64,000 bases of DNA from Halichoerus grypus (lineage: Eukaryota; Chordata; Mammalia; Carnivora; Phocidae). Position 1 is the stretch's first letter. Every line of letters starts with the position of its first letter. The stretch is from positions 14,708,919 through 14,772,918 of the forward strand of contig NC_135724.1 in NCBI RefSeq assembly GCF_964656455.1. The letters run 5' to 3'. Shown one piece after another: positions 1 to 9,599 of this stretch. Under the pieces are notes generated by a model, which was not told the origin of the DNA, made no database searches, and saw only the letters and a program-made list of their open reading frames with translations. The translations under genes and the position numbers were made by a program.

Positions 1-269
1 TAAGATACATTATGAGATCTTAATGACCTTGTTATTATCACTGTTTTTTAGATCCTAGAACATGGTGCTAATTCATCATGTGAGGAATTATTTAATTATT
101 ATTTATCAGTTATTAAGTAGGCCAAACAAGACTGAAATAATAAGAAAATATAAGAATGATAGAATCCCCTAAATTTGAGGCCCTCAAAAGAATGATATAA
201 TAAGTAAAATCACTATTCTTCAGCTTTCTTATTATGTTGTCTAAAGTATTACATTGTATTTCTTTTAAA

Positions 270-420
270 AAATTAAAAATTTTTTATTTTTTAAAAATTG
301 TTTTGTTGAGGTGTAATTGACTTATGACATTATATTAGTTTCAGATGTATAGCATAATGATTTGATATTTTTGTGTATATATATAGTGAAATGATCACCA
401 AAATAAATCTGAGAATTTAG
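270..420 (-). mobile_element. Old L1 3'-region fragment (antisense)
   Basis: The segment reads like the reverse strand of an old mammalian L1 3' region: TTGTTGAGGTGTAATTGACT, then a stretch resembling ACATTATATTAGTTTCAGATG, then AAATGATCACCA. This wording is characteristic of L1M elements read antisense. It is short and diverged, with no visible target-site duplication, so it is a fossil fragment. The exact subfamily is not assignable by eye. Confidence 0.6.
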
Positions 421-3389
421 ATTTTTACATTTTCTTTCCAAAATGGTGAAGGGATGAAATAGAGGAAGCTGGTTCAAAATATAAGACGAATCCAAAGAGA
501 AATGCAAAGAGGCAAAGAGCAGCATTCTAGTCTTGAGTGATGGTGGTGAAATTGATCATATAAGCCGAATTTGAAATTATGAGTTTTCAGATGGAGATGT
601 GCATCTTGAATTTTTTCAAACTTGAAAAGCTAGTTTGATGAGAGAACAATATATTTCTAAGGACACATTAAAAAATACGGCATTCTCATTCAGTTTGTCA
701 TTCAACCAGGAAGGACTTCGATATACTGATATTTTGTGACAAGACTCACAAAAAGGATGTGTTATGGCACAATTTCAACTTTTATGATGCTTGTGCACCA
801 AAATTTACTTGTTTGAGGTTTGCTCTGTTTAAATTTTTATGAAATTTTAAATAAAGTTTTTCATGTTCTCTTTATTATTCTCTAAGTTTTTTATAAAATG
901 ACTTAAAATATTAAAAGGCCTATTCAACTCCGATGATAAATGATGCTAATTTTCCTGGTGTACTGAGGGTTAAGTAGAAATAGGTAGTTAGATGATAAAT
1001 ACTAAGTTCATAAAAATACGCATTAATAAAAGTGCTTGATTATAGCAAAAAAAAAAATCACAAAAGAGGTTATTACATATATGGTTTGGGAAACATCACA
1101 TCAAAGCTATTTTCTTTATTCAGACTTTGACTTGTTAAATGATGTTTTTGTACACTTGTTGATATTTTTCCTTTATTAAAATTTTTATACTGTGAGAAGT
1201 TACTGTTTAATGAGTATAGAGTTTCAGTTCGTGAAGATGAAAAAGTTCTGGAGATGGAAGGTGATGACGTTTGCCCAACAATGTGAATGTACCTAATGCC
1301 GCTGAGGGGTACCTATAGAGATGGTTAAAATGTGTTACTTAGATTTCACCACAGATTTAAAAAACTAAAAATTTTAAAAGATTTAAAAAACTAAAAATTA
1401 AAAAATTAATTAAATTAAAACACAAATTGCCTTCAACAGAATGCTTTCCCTAATGACTGCTTTCATTCTTACTCATGCCTTTATTTTGGGTGTTCTACAT
1501 GTTTTTGGACAGAATTGCTTTTCTATGGATATTGTACTAGGTGGACATGCTCCTAGAAGAAAGCAGATAGAGCATATAAAATCCTAAATCACTCATTTTG
1601 ACACTTTTGTACAGTGGAGCCCATATCAATTCGAGCACACTATATTTTTCAATTAATACCAATCTGTAATTAATATCTAACTAAGCTAGCAAATGATTAA
1701 GTACTCGGATTCTCAGAGTTCTTTTGGAGCTACTGTTTTGTATAATATGAGGGTCATACATAGGCTCACAATGTGAGGGTCATATATAGGGCTGCGATGA
1801 ATTGCTTTTGCGGGGGCCTTCCTTTGTGTTTCTCCAGTTTCTGAGGCAAGCTGCTTGTAACAAGATTCTGAATTCTTATACTTGAATGTTCAGTATCCAA
1901 CACCCACTGGGGTCCAAGCTTTGCATCAGTTCCTTACTTGTCTGGTTTCCCACTGGTTTAATTGCTTTCTACACTATCCATATTACCATTCACACCTACA
2001 TCTGATAATGTTTTATTTTTTAGTTTCCAGAATTTGATGGAGGGACCATGAAGTCCACAAGAAGGCTCATTTATAAGAATTCAAATAAAGGCAGATTTTA
2101 TTGTCTCATGTCAGGAGGCATGAGAACAATAGAGCACAGGGAGAGATAAAACCATGTCTACATTAAAAACTTAGTTTCTCTTGATCTGCTGAGGTTTATT
2201 ATGAGCAAGCTTCCTGATAAACTGATTTTCTTAAATATACTGCATTATTATACTAAGATGTATGGAGTTTGCATAATGAACTGTGACACAGGAAAAGTGT
2301 TTTATATGTTCCCTTTGAAATTTCTTTCTATTTGTATGCTTAATGTTACTGTCACATTTTTAAGTAGACTCTAGTTTTTCCTAGGAAATTGAGATGCTTT
2401 TGTGCTCTATTCATTGCAGGGATTTTCCTGCAATTTTTTAAAAAAACATTTCCACCAATGGGGTCCTTTCAGAACACCTACAGAGGATATAAAAAATATA
2501 TTGTAGTGCATTGTATTGATGTCAACAGAACTGTGTGTTTTCACCCTGGTGTGATGTCAGAACAATGCAGTGCATCTTTCACTGTGCCAACTCACTGGAA
2601 TGAAAGACCCATTCAGAGAGAAACCCTTGGATGGTCACAGTTTTTAGGAGTTTTTATGCATGGCCACACAAGCTTATAACTTTAAATTTTACTTACAATG
2701 CATTATATTCTCTTCCCATTGCAGCTGAGCTTTCATACTGAAAAGTGAATATTTTTATATATAGCAGCTGAAACATGTATTCATTCTTTGGTTAAAAAAA
2801 TAAAAAATAAACACTTTTGTGGAGTGATTCTATCCTAAGGCCAGTGTTAGCACATTTTATTCATGCTACTTTCTAAAACCCCTGGTGTTAAGACTGACAG
2901 CAGAATGTGGAGTTCATAGATCTCACCATGCAAATTCCCAAACGCCCCTGTATAAAGGATTGACAGATGTGAGCATGGATGGTACTATGGATGCTTTGGA
3001 GATGAAATTAAAACATTTTGTATTTAGATGGATAGAGTAAACATAAAGCATTTCATTCTAGGTAGTTAGGATTTGGAGAGAAAGAGAAAAATGAAGCACT
3101 CTGCCTTCGTTCTGGAATTCTTCTGACTCTTCATTTTGTTGTTTTTGTTAAACTTTTATTCCCCCAAATACAAAATTCAGTTGTGAATGGTGAGGAAATT
3201 GGAAAGTACAATAAAAAGAATGAATTAAGCCACTTTGGAATGCCCTTCCTGCCACACCCAGAAATGTCCATTGTTGATATGTTGGTGTGTGTCCTTCCTT
3301 TAGTGTCTGTGTGGCAAGAATGGGTCATACTAAACTTGGGGTATTGTAACCTCATTCTAATCAATAGATCATGAATCCTTTCCTATTAT
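421..3389. other. Unassigned AT-rich DNA, no gene recognised
   Basis: No repeat family or exon is recognised here. Around 660-880 a short coding-like stretch runs into a stop and then AATAAAG at about 850, which resembles the end of a transcript or retrocopy, but no parent gene is recognised. Small local duplications occur near 1352-1400 (ATTTAAAAAACTAAAAATT twice) and 1745-1790 (GAGGGTCATA twice). A 96-codon open frame at 2389-2679 (+) has no recognisable domain and no sign of being a gene. Confidence 0.4.
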
Positions 3390-4081
3390 TGCCTAGTAAA
3401 TATTCTAAAGCATCATTTTTTAATGACTATAAAGTATTTCATTATAGAGGAACCATTTGTTTTAAAGCAATAGCTTGATTATGACACATTATTTTTAGTT
3501 TTTCTTGGTTTATTGCTATTTAATTTTTTTTTGATTGTACTACAAGCTGAGTCACTATGTGCACTTATTCCCCAACTGATGGACTCTTGGGCTATCCTTG
3601 TTTGTTTGTTTTGCTATTATGAACAAAAATAGTGTAATCATCTTGGACACATCTCTTTGTACGGGTGTTGAGTATGTCACATAGCATAGCTTTCTGTAAG
3701 AGAAATGTTCTAGTAATAGGATGTGTGGCTTTTAAAATTTTAATATGTATTGCCAAAGTATTATTTAAAAAGTTGTACCAGTTTACACCCCGAACAAGTG
3801 TCAATTTCCAGTTTTCCACATCCTCTTGAGCATTATAAATAACAAAATTTTGCCAGTCTTAACGGGCAGAAAATTCATATATAACTTAATTATTATTGCC
3901 TTAATAATTAAAAAACTCTTTTCAAAATGTGTTGACTGTTTCCATTTCAGTGAATTATTTTCTGTTTGAATCATTTGTGTATATTCCTATTAAATTATGT
4001 CTCTTTTCATTGATTTACAGAAACTTTTAACCCCTTTTTAAATACGTCTGGCAAATGTGTTCTTTCAATCTTCATTTATCT

Positions 4082-4240
4082 TTTTTTAAAAAGATTTATT
4101 TATTTATCTTGGGTGGGGCAGAAGGAGAGGGCAAGAGAATCTCAAGCAGACTCCACACTGAGCACAGAGCCTGACATGGGGCTCGATCTCACGACCCTGA
4201 GATCATGACCTGAGCTGAAACCAAGAGTCAGATGCCCCTG
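4082..4240 (-). mobile_element. CAN SINE (tRNA-Lys derived), antisense
   Basis: The T-rich left end followed by AAAGATTTATTTATTTAT is the reversed A-rich tail. Then come GACTCCACACTGAGCA, GGGGCTCGATCTCACGACCC (reversed box B region) and ATCATGACCTGAGCTGAAA. The tRNA-like head is shortened at its outer end. Flanking copies TCTTCATTTATCT (4069-4081) and TCTTCATTTACCT (4241-4253) form a target-site duplication with one mismatch. It sits inside the older L1. Confidence 0.9.
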
Positions 4241-4631
4241 TCTTCATTTACCTTTGAATTTTACTTGTGGGTTTTTTTTTCTATACAAATATTTTTAATT
4301 GTCCAAGTTTTAGTCATTTTATGTATGACTTCTAGGTTTTATGTCTTTGCTAAGAAAGGCCTTCTCCTCTCAAAGGTTACAAAATAGTTTTCTGTGTTTT
4401 CTTCTAGGGCTTTTATGTTTAGATATTTAATCCATTTGAAATTTGTGTTTGCTTAATGGTATGAGGAGGGAATCTAACTTTTTGCTTTCCCCCCAAAATA
4501 TCCAATTGTTTCCAAACCATTTCTTTTCCATACAATCTTTTGTCACTCATTTCAAGTGCCAGCTTAATATAAATTGTCATATCTGTTTGAATCTCTTTCT
4601 CTGTTCCTTGTTCAAACAATATCTGGTTTTC

Positions 4632-4669
4632 ATTATTGTAGCCTTATAATATTATTGTAGCCTTATAAT
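4632..4669. repeat. Perfect 19-bp tandem duplication
   Basis: ATTATTGTAGCCTTATAAT occurs twice back to back inside the old L1 fragment. The two units are identical although the host element is badly diverged, so the duplication arose well after the L1 inserted. Confidence 0.95.
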
Positions 4670-4699
4670 AATAAGGAGGCAAAAACTTTACTTGCTTCG

Positions 4700-4980
4700 T
4701 CAAATGAAATTGTTGGGTATAATTTCTACTCATGGTTTGGGAGAGTCCAGAAAAGCTGTACCAGTTTACACTCTCACTAGCGGTATATGCAAATGCTTAT
4801 TTCACCTCACCTTACTAATACTTGTACATATGTATTGCATATAGTTTACATATATTTTTTAAGTTGCCAATTTGATAGATGAAAAATAGTATCTGGAAAC
4901 TTTATTGTATATATCCTTGATTACTAGTAAGGCTGAACTCTTTTCCTATGTTTTTTTGCAATTATTTTTCAATATTTTCA
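4700..4980 (-). mobile_element. Probable L1 fragment, antisense
   Basis: The segment contains GCTGTACCAGTTTACACTCTC, then words of the type ATTTGATAGATGAAAAATAG, and a TTTCCTATG run. These resemble the antisense L1 ORF2 end already seen upstream, as if a second L1 piece lay next to the first. Divergence is high and the ends are uncertain. Confidence 0.5.
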
Positions 4981-5109
4981 GGTTAGTTAAATGTGCTCAT
5001 GTTTCAATAACAGCTTGCCTTAACTATGGAGAAACACAGTGTTTGATCAGGTGCAGGACAATTCTGGAACCAAGACCTGAGGAGACTTCTACCACTAGGG
5101 GACCAAGAT

Positions 5110-5330
5110 AATAGTAGCCAACCTTTATTCAGCTCTATTCTGAAAGCTTTATATTCCGTGGCTTATTAAATCCCCTTAGCATCACTGTGAGAGAGGCATT
5201 GTGTCAACCCCCACTTTCTAATGAAAAAGGGGGGCTTAGATTGATACACAACTTGTCAAGACCACATAGCTAATAAGTGGCCGGGCCACGGTGTGAACCC
5301 CGGCAGTGTGACTTTGGAGTCCAAATGTTT
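5110..5330 (-). repeat. MIR SINE, antisense
   Basis: The MIR layout is visible in reverse: TTTATTCAGCTCTATTCTG, ATCACTGTGAGAGAGGCATT, then CTTGTCAAGACCACATAGCT AATAAGTGG, and finally GTGTGAACCCCGGCAGTGTG. The central part resembles the MIR core (bases before the tRNA-like head). It is old and ends are blurred. Confidence 0.75.
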
Positions 5331-6355
5331 CCACCAGAAAGTCTCCTGAGTTGTTATAATTTCCCCAGGACAGCCATGGGCACCTGCTGAAGGAGTCTGC
5401 CCCAGAGTCAGGACAGCAAGGACAGAAACAGTTGCCTGTCCCTTTAAAAGTCAGGGTCTTAAAGTCTTTGGAAAAGTGGAGGTAGGGAGGCTGCCTCAGA
5501 TGCACTGTGGGGACTCACTTTTCTGCAGTGAAAACTCTTAGACTCACATTGTTTTTGGTGACAAAAATCTTGTATAATGAAACCATTTCTAAGTAACCAT
5601 TTTAAGATATTCAAAATGCTGTGGAGGCATAACATAAGCCTCCTGTGAAAAGTAGTAACATTCTCAGTCTCTGTGAAAAGGCATCCTCATCCGGAAGGGG
5701 AAGATTGTAATTACTTATTTATTTTTTTAAAAAAAATGCAGGATAAGAATGTTACTGCTTTATCTGATTTAATTGCCTTGACTTTTAAGCTTGTAATGTG
5801 GTAGATGACGAGCTGATACTAGAATTAGAAATGTTAGTCCTGTCATTTTCTTACTAGTATTATCTTTCATCCACATTTACTGATTTTGTGAAGTTTAGTT
5901 AAAACTAGTTAAATTTTAACTGATGCAGTATGACTATTTAAGTAAAAAATTGTCAGGTGGCGGTTTTCTTTTGGCTTCCACAGTTGGCTAAATTAAGAGG
6001 AAGAAAGGCTTCAGTTGGGTTCTGGTTACCTCTGTTTTCTTACTAGATTGCTATCTAAGAGCTTAGGAGGGGAGTGGAGGGAAAGAAAACGAATCTAAAA
6101 CCAAGGCAGGTTGTGCCTTGGCCATAGGTCTAAACTAGGGTTGGAAGTATCTGTAGCCAGCTGTATGAGTAGTAGTATTAGAATCATATATTGATCATTA
6201 TAACATTGATCAGTGTCCTCTCCTTGTTCGCGGGGAGCTGGATTTATGAGATGACCTCTTAGAGGAGAGGTTGAAACCACAGATGATCTTGCCAAAACTC
6301 TGGGTCTCCCTTAGTTCTATCTGAGCAAATGACATACTCCCATAGTTACTTACAC
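5331..6355. other. Unassigned stretch, no gene recognised
   Basis: No repeat family, exon or RNA gene is recognised. An A/T-rich run lies near 5718-5738. Short open frames in both strands lack domains and are not supported as genes. Confidence 0.4.
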
Positions 6356-6600
6356 CAAACTCCTAGAAATAAGCCCTGTCCTTCACTTCTCACACTCAGT
6401 AGATCTCCAGATGCTGTCAATTCTGTCTTAAAAATACACCTTCATTCCCAGTTTTCTCCTTCTTTGTTGACATCATCTTCAAACTATGATCTCTTACCTG
6501 GACTTTTTTTCATTAGCCTTCTAACTGGGCTCACCACTTCTATCCCCAGGTCCCTCCCCCATCAATTTTTCAGTAGCCTAAATGATCTATTAAATTTTTA
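6356..6600 (+). mobile_element. L2 LINE, 3' part of ORF2 region
   Basis: The series TCTCCAGATGCTGTCAATTC, ATCTCTTACCTGGACTT and TTAGCCTTCTAACTGGGCTC matches the well-known L2 consensus wording for this part of the reverse-transcriptase gene. The frame is decayed. The following L1M piece at about 6600-7030 appears to interrupt it, because L2-like wording resumes at about 7035. Confidence 0.7.
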
Positions 6601-7030
6601 AATATGTTAATTTTGAAATAATTTTAGACCTATAGAAAACATGCAAAAATAGTGCAGAGCATTCCTGTATATCCTTTACCCAGCTTGGAAAGCCAGGAAA
6701 TGAACACTGATGCAATACTATTAACTAAGCTTACAAACCTTATTCAAATTTTACCAGTTTTCCCACTAACGTTTCTGGTCAAGGGTCCAGTATGGGACCT
6801 CACATTACATTTCATTGTCTTATCTCTTTAGCCTCCTGCAATTTATGATTGGTCCTCAGTCTTTGTCTTTTATGGCCTTGACATTTTTGAAAAGTACTTG
6901 TCAGTTCTTTGGTAGAATGTTCCTCAGTTTAGGTTTTCTGTTGTTCTCTTCAATTAGATTGAGGTTATGCATTTTTGGCAAGAATCATCACCAAAGTCAT
7001 GTTGTGTTCTTCACAGGACATCATGTCAGA
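6600..7030 (-). mobile_element. Old L1M 3' UTR-type fragment
   Basis: The sequence carries the wording ATATCCTTTACCCAGCTT, ATACTATTAACTAAGCTTAC, CCAGTTTTCCCACTAACG, TTGACATTTTTGAAAAGTAC and TAGAATGTTCCTCAGTTTAG. This is familiar from the antisense 3' region of ancient L1M elements. It lies between two L2-like segments and so probably inserted into the L2. The 105-codon frame across it is therefore not a gene. Confidence 0.6.
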
Positions 7031-7170
7031 GGGGTTAAATGTCTTGTAAGAGATACTAGATCTTGTCCCAAACCTTCAGTGGGTTTCCATCTCTCCGAGA
7101 GGAAATACACACTGTTTTCAGACCCTGTGTAATCTAGTCCCTGTGTACTTTAATTCATGCCTTGTGGAAG
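7031..7170 (+). mobile_element. L2 LINE continuation after L1 insertion
   Basis: AACCTTCAGTGGGTTTCCAT, ACCCTGTGTAATCTAGTCCC and CCTTGTGG resemble the L2 wording that normally follows the 6356-6600 segment. The order and orientation agree with a single L2 copy split by the L1M fragment. Confidence 0.55.
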
Positions 7171-7905
7171 GGCGAAAACAAATGAAAAATGAGGGGCTTA
7201 TTTCTCAGTGTTGAAAATAAGGGAAGAGACTTCCTTCCCTTCCCTAATCTTAGAACACTTACTTTAAAAAACTTGTAAGTTCTTTCACTGTCTGTTTGAA
7301 ATGTATGTAAATCTTTATAAGAGCTAAAATAAACTCTTGCCCGCTTTAGGACCCAGGACTGCGTTTCTCAAGGCCCTGGAAGCATCTCTTTGAAATGTCC
7401 TCATTAAGGAAGATAGAGTCCCTACCTACCTCCCAGTTTCTGTGGGAGGATAGAACCTAACTGCAGCAGGCACCTCATTCCAAGTTACAAAACTACTTCT
7501 TGTCATAAAGAGAAGTTTATTTTTCCTTTGAATAAAGCCAATTAGCTTACACAGATGGTCACCCCACTACTAAGTAAATTTAGGAGCAACTGTGTGACAA
7601 ATGGTGCTGTCAAGTCTTCTTACTTGGCTAGTTGTTTATCCTAAGAATATGTATGTAATGGGTTGTATCGACTTGGCCACGTAAAGGGGTGAGATGTCTT
7701 TCAGTCTTTGGAATCACTTAGTGGATTGCTTGTGATGAGTGGCACATTCTGGCTTAATGCTTATTCAATAATAAAACTGTTTTCTTTCTCATCTACATTT
7801 GTGGAGAGGTTTCACGGATTGGGAGAAGATTTTGTTTTTAATTCTATTTCCCCAACACTTTTCTCCGTTAACTCACTGTGGCTTTCTTTCATGTCTTGAA
7901 AAATC
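7171..7905. other. Unassigned stretch
   Basis: No repeat or gene is recognised. Two overlapping short frames at 7708-7993 (+) show no domain; the second runs into the next L2. Confidence 0.35.
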
Positions 7906-8310
7906 CCAAGCTGTTACTTGCTCTGATTTCTGCCTGAAATCCTCCACCCTCCTCTACCTCTTTATAAAAGTGGTTCTTTCCATTCTTGACTGAGCTCCTA
8001 TATTATGTCCCTAAAGAGTCTTTTTTCAACTACCCTGTCTAAGAAAGCCCGTCCTTACACAGACTATCACATCATCCTGTGTAGATCTTACAGAGTACTA
8101 AACACAATCTATACTTACTGTATTTATTGATTTGTTGACTTTTCTGTAGCGTGCTTCCCTTTACTAGAGTGCAAGCTCCAGGAAGAAGAGATTCTCCTCC
8201 ACCCGCAACCAGTCTGTCTTGTTCACAGCTGAATCCCTTATCCCTACCTAGAACAGTGCCTGGCACCTAGTAGGTACTCGATGAATATTAGTGGAATAGA
8301 ATGAATAAGA
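7906..8310 (+). mobile_element. L2 LINE, 3' end
   Basis: The L2 3' end is clear: TTACTAGAGTGCAAGCTCC, GTCTGTCTTGTTCACAGCTG, CCTAGAACAGTGCCTGGCAC, TAGTAGGTACTCGATGAATA and a terminal GAATGAATA. The left part (8000-8150) shows the diverged upstream wording. It may be the tail of the split L2 at 6356-7170, but the gap between them is unassigned. Confidence 0.8.
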
Positions 8311-8380
8311 TGGGCAGGATCAGCAGATTAAGGTGGTTATACAATGAAGATGTACATCTGCTTTTATGGTATTTCCTTTT

Positions 8381-8590
8381 TTAAAAAATATTTATTTATT
8401 TGACAGAGAGAGACACAGTGAGAGAGGGAACACAAGCAGGGTGCATGGGAGAGAGAGAAGCGAGCCAATGCGGGGCTCCATGTGGGGCTCCATGCGGGGC
8501 TCCATGCGGGGCTCAATCCCAGGATCCTGGGATCATGACATGAGCGGAAGGCAGACGCTTAACGACTGAGCCACCCAGGCGCCCCAACTT
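8381..8590 (-). mobile_element. CAN SINE, antisense, with internal expansion
   Basis: This is a fairly complete antisense CAN SINE: reversed tail ATTTATTTATTTGACAGAGA, CACAAGCAGGGTGCATGGGA, GGGATCATGACATGAGCGG, and ends GAGCCACCCAGGCGCCCC. Imperfect flanking copies of TGGTATTTCCTTTT (8367-8380) and TGGTATTTCTTTT (8594-8606) look like a target-site duplication. The CpG-containing head, seldom decayed, suggests a fairly young copy. It holds four 12-bp units at 8468-8515. Confidence 0.92.
8468..8515. repeat. 12-bp x 4 tandem expansion inside a SINE
   Basis: The unit ATGCGGGGCTCC occurs four times in a row. The second has T for C (ATGTGG) and the last ends in CTCA. Related SINEs carry this segment once, so it expanded locally after or during insertion. 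Confidence 0.93.
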
Positions 8591-9020
8591 CTTTGGTATT
8601 TCTTTTCAACTTGTAGAGAAGTCTTAACAAACTAGTTTTAGCAGTGTTTATATTTGATGAGCCTGTAACATGATTATATAGAGGAAGGAACACATGAACA
8701 CACCTTCATAGTTGAATAAAAATAGGCCCAAATCCTTGTTTTTCAAATAGGAAAATATACAATTTTTTTTTTTTTTAAGCCCACTCAAATATTTTAGGAG
8801 AGCTTCATGTTAATTTTGGCTCCGGCTGGGGCTATTTGAATTGTAGCATTGACTGACTGGCCAGTGTGAACATCAATTAGTCCTGAAAAAAGAGCAAGAG
8901 AGGAATGCCAAGAGGGAGGAAGTGGGGATTCAGATCCTTTAGCAAGTCTACTAGGAATCTTCACATCCTCATAGAGGAAGCCTTAGGGGTTATGCTGACA
9001 TTTGCAGAAAGGCTTAAAAA

Positions 9021-9200
9021 TAGTGTTTCTCAAACTTGAGCATGCATTGGAGGGCTTTTTTAACACTGGTTGCTGGGCCCCACCCTCCAAGTTTCTCATT
9101 TGGTAGGCCTGGAATGGAGCCCAAGAATTTGCATTTCTAACAATTTTTCAAGTGTTGCTGCTGCCACCGGCCCAGGCACTGTATTTTGAGAGTCATTGCT
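9021..9200. mobile_element. MER5A-type hAT-Charlie DNA transposon
   Basis: The left end TAGTGTTTCTCAAACTTGAG and the right end GTATTTTGAGAGTCATTGCT are diverged forms of the MER5A ends CAGTGGTTCTCAAAC / GAGAACCACTG. Between them are GGGCCCCACCCTCCAAG and the AAGAATTTGCATTTCTAACA wording of MER5A. It is non-autonomous, about 180 bp, close to family length. Confidence 0.8.
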
Positions 9201-9371
9201 TTAAAGTGTTGTTTGACTAGAAGTTGATGGGGTTTGTTTATAACAATCTTTTGGGGAGTTGATAATGCCTTGAAAAAATTAAACAAATGTTACATTCTTT
9301 TTAATTGCCAAGAAAAATGATCTCTTTTTGCATGCTCGTCTGTTTAGGCTCCCATGTCTCTATTTTGGCTC

Positions 9372-9597
9372 TTACTTACTGAGTATGTCCTAGTTACGTG
9401 CATCTTTTCAGTTAATTCTTATGGTTATGTACCAAGTTAAATATTATTATCTCCATTTTACCCAGGAAGAATTTAAGCTTCAGGATGGTTTGATTGCTGC
9501 CCAGCTGTTCAAACCTAGTCAGTGATAAAGCTGGAATTTCAACAGGGCTATCTGACTTGAGGATTAAGCCTCTTTTCACTGTGCTGCTTCTCAGCCG
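9372..9597 (-). repeat. MIR SINE, antisense
   Basis: TTATTATCTCCATTTTACCC, AGGAAGAATTTAAGCTTCAG, CCCAGCTGTTCAAACCTAGT and AAGCCTCTTTTCACTGTGCT give the antisense MIR order: 3' end, core with CCATTTTAC, then tRNA-like head. Confidence 0.75.
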
Positions 9598-9599
9598 GA

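Larger units (their letters stand above)
3400..4690 (-). mobile_element. Old L1 ORF2/3' region, antisense, split by a SINE
   Basis: The plus strand carries the usual reverse-complement wording of the L1 ORF2 C-terminal half. It includes a shared-type GTACCAGTTTACACCCCGAAC, a CCACATCCTCTTGAGCA-type motif, TTTTCATTGATTTACAG, and near the right end a run ending ATTGTAGCCTTATAAT. The reading frame is destroyed by many stops. The element is interrupted at 4082-4240 by a CAN SINE, so the L1 is older than that SINE. Ends are approximate. Confidence 0.65.

Noticed and set aside
6815..7132. 105-codon plus-strand open frame
   Set aside because: It lies in antisense L1M sequence and crosses into L2, so it is not a gene.
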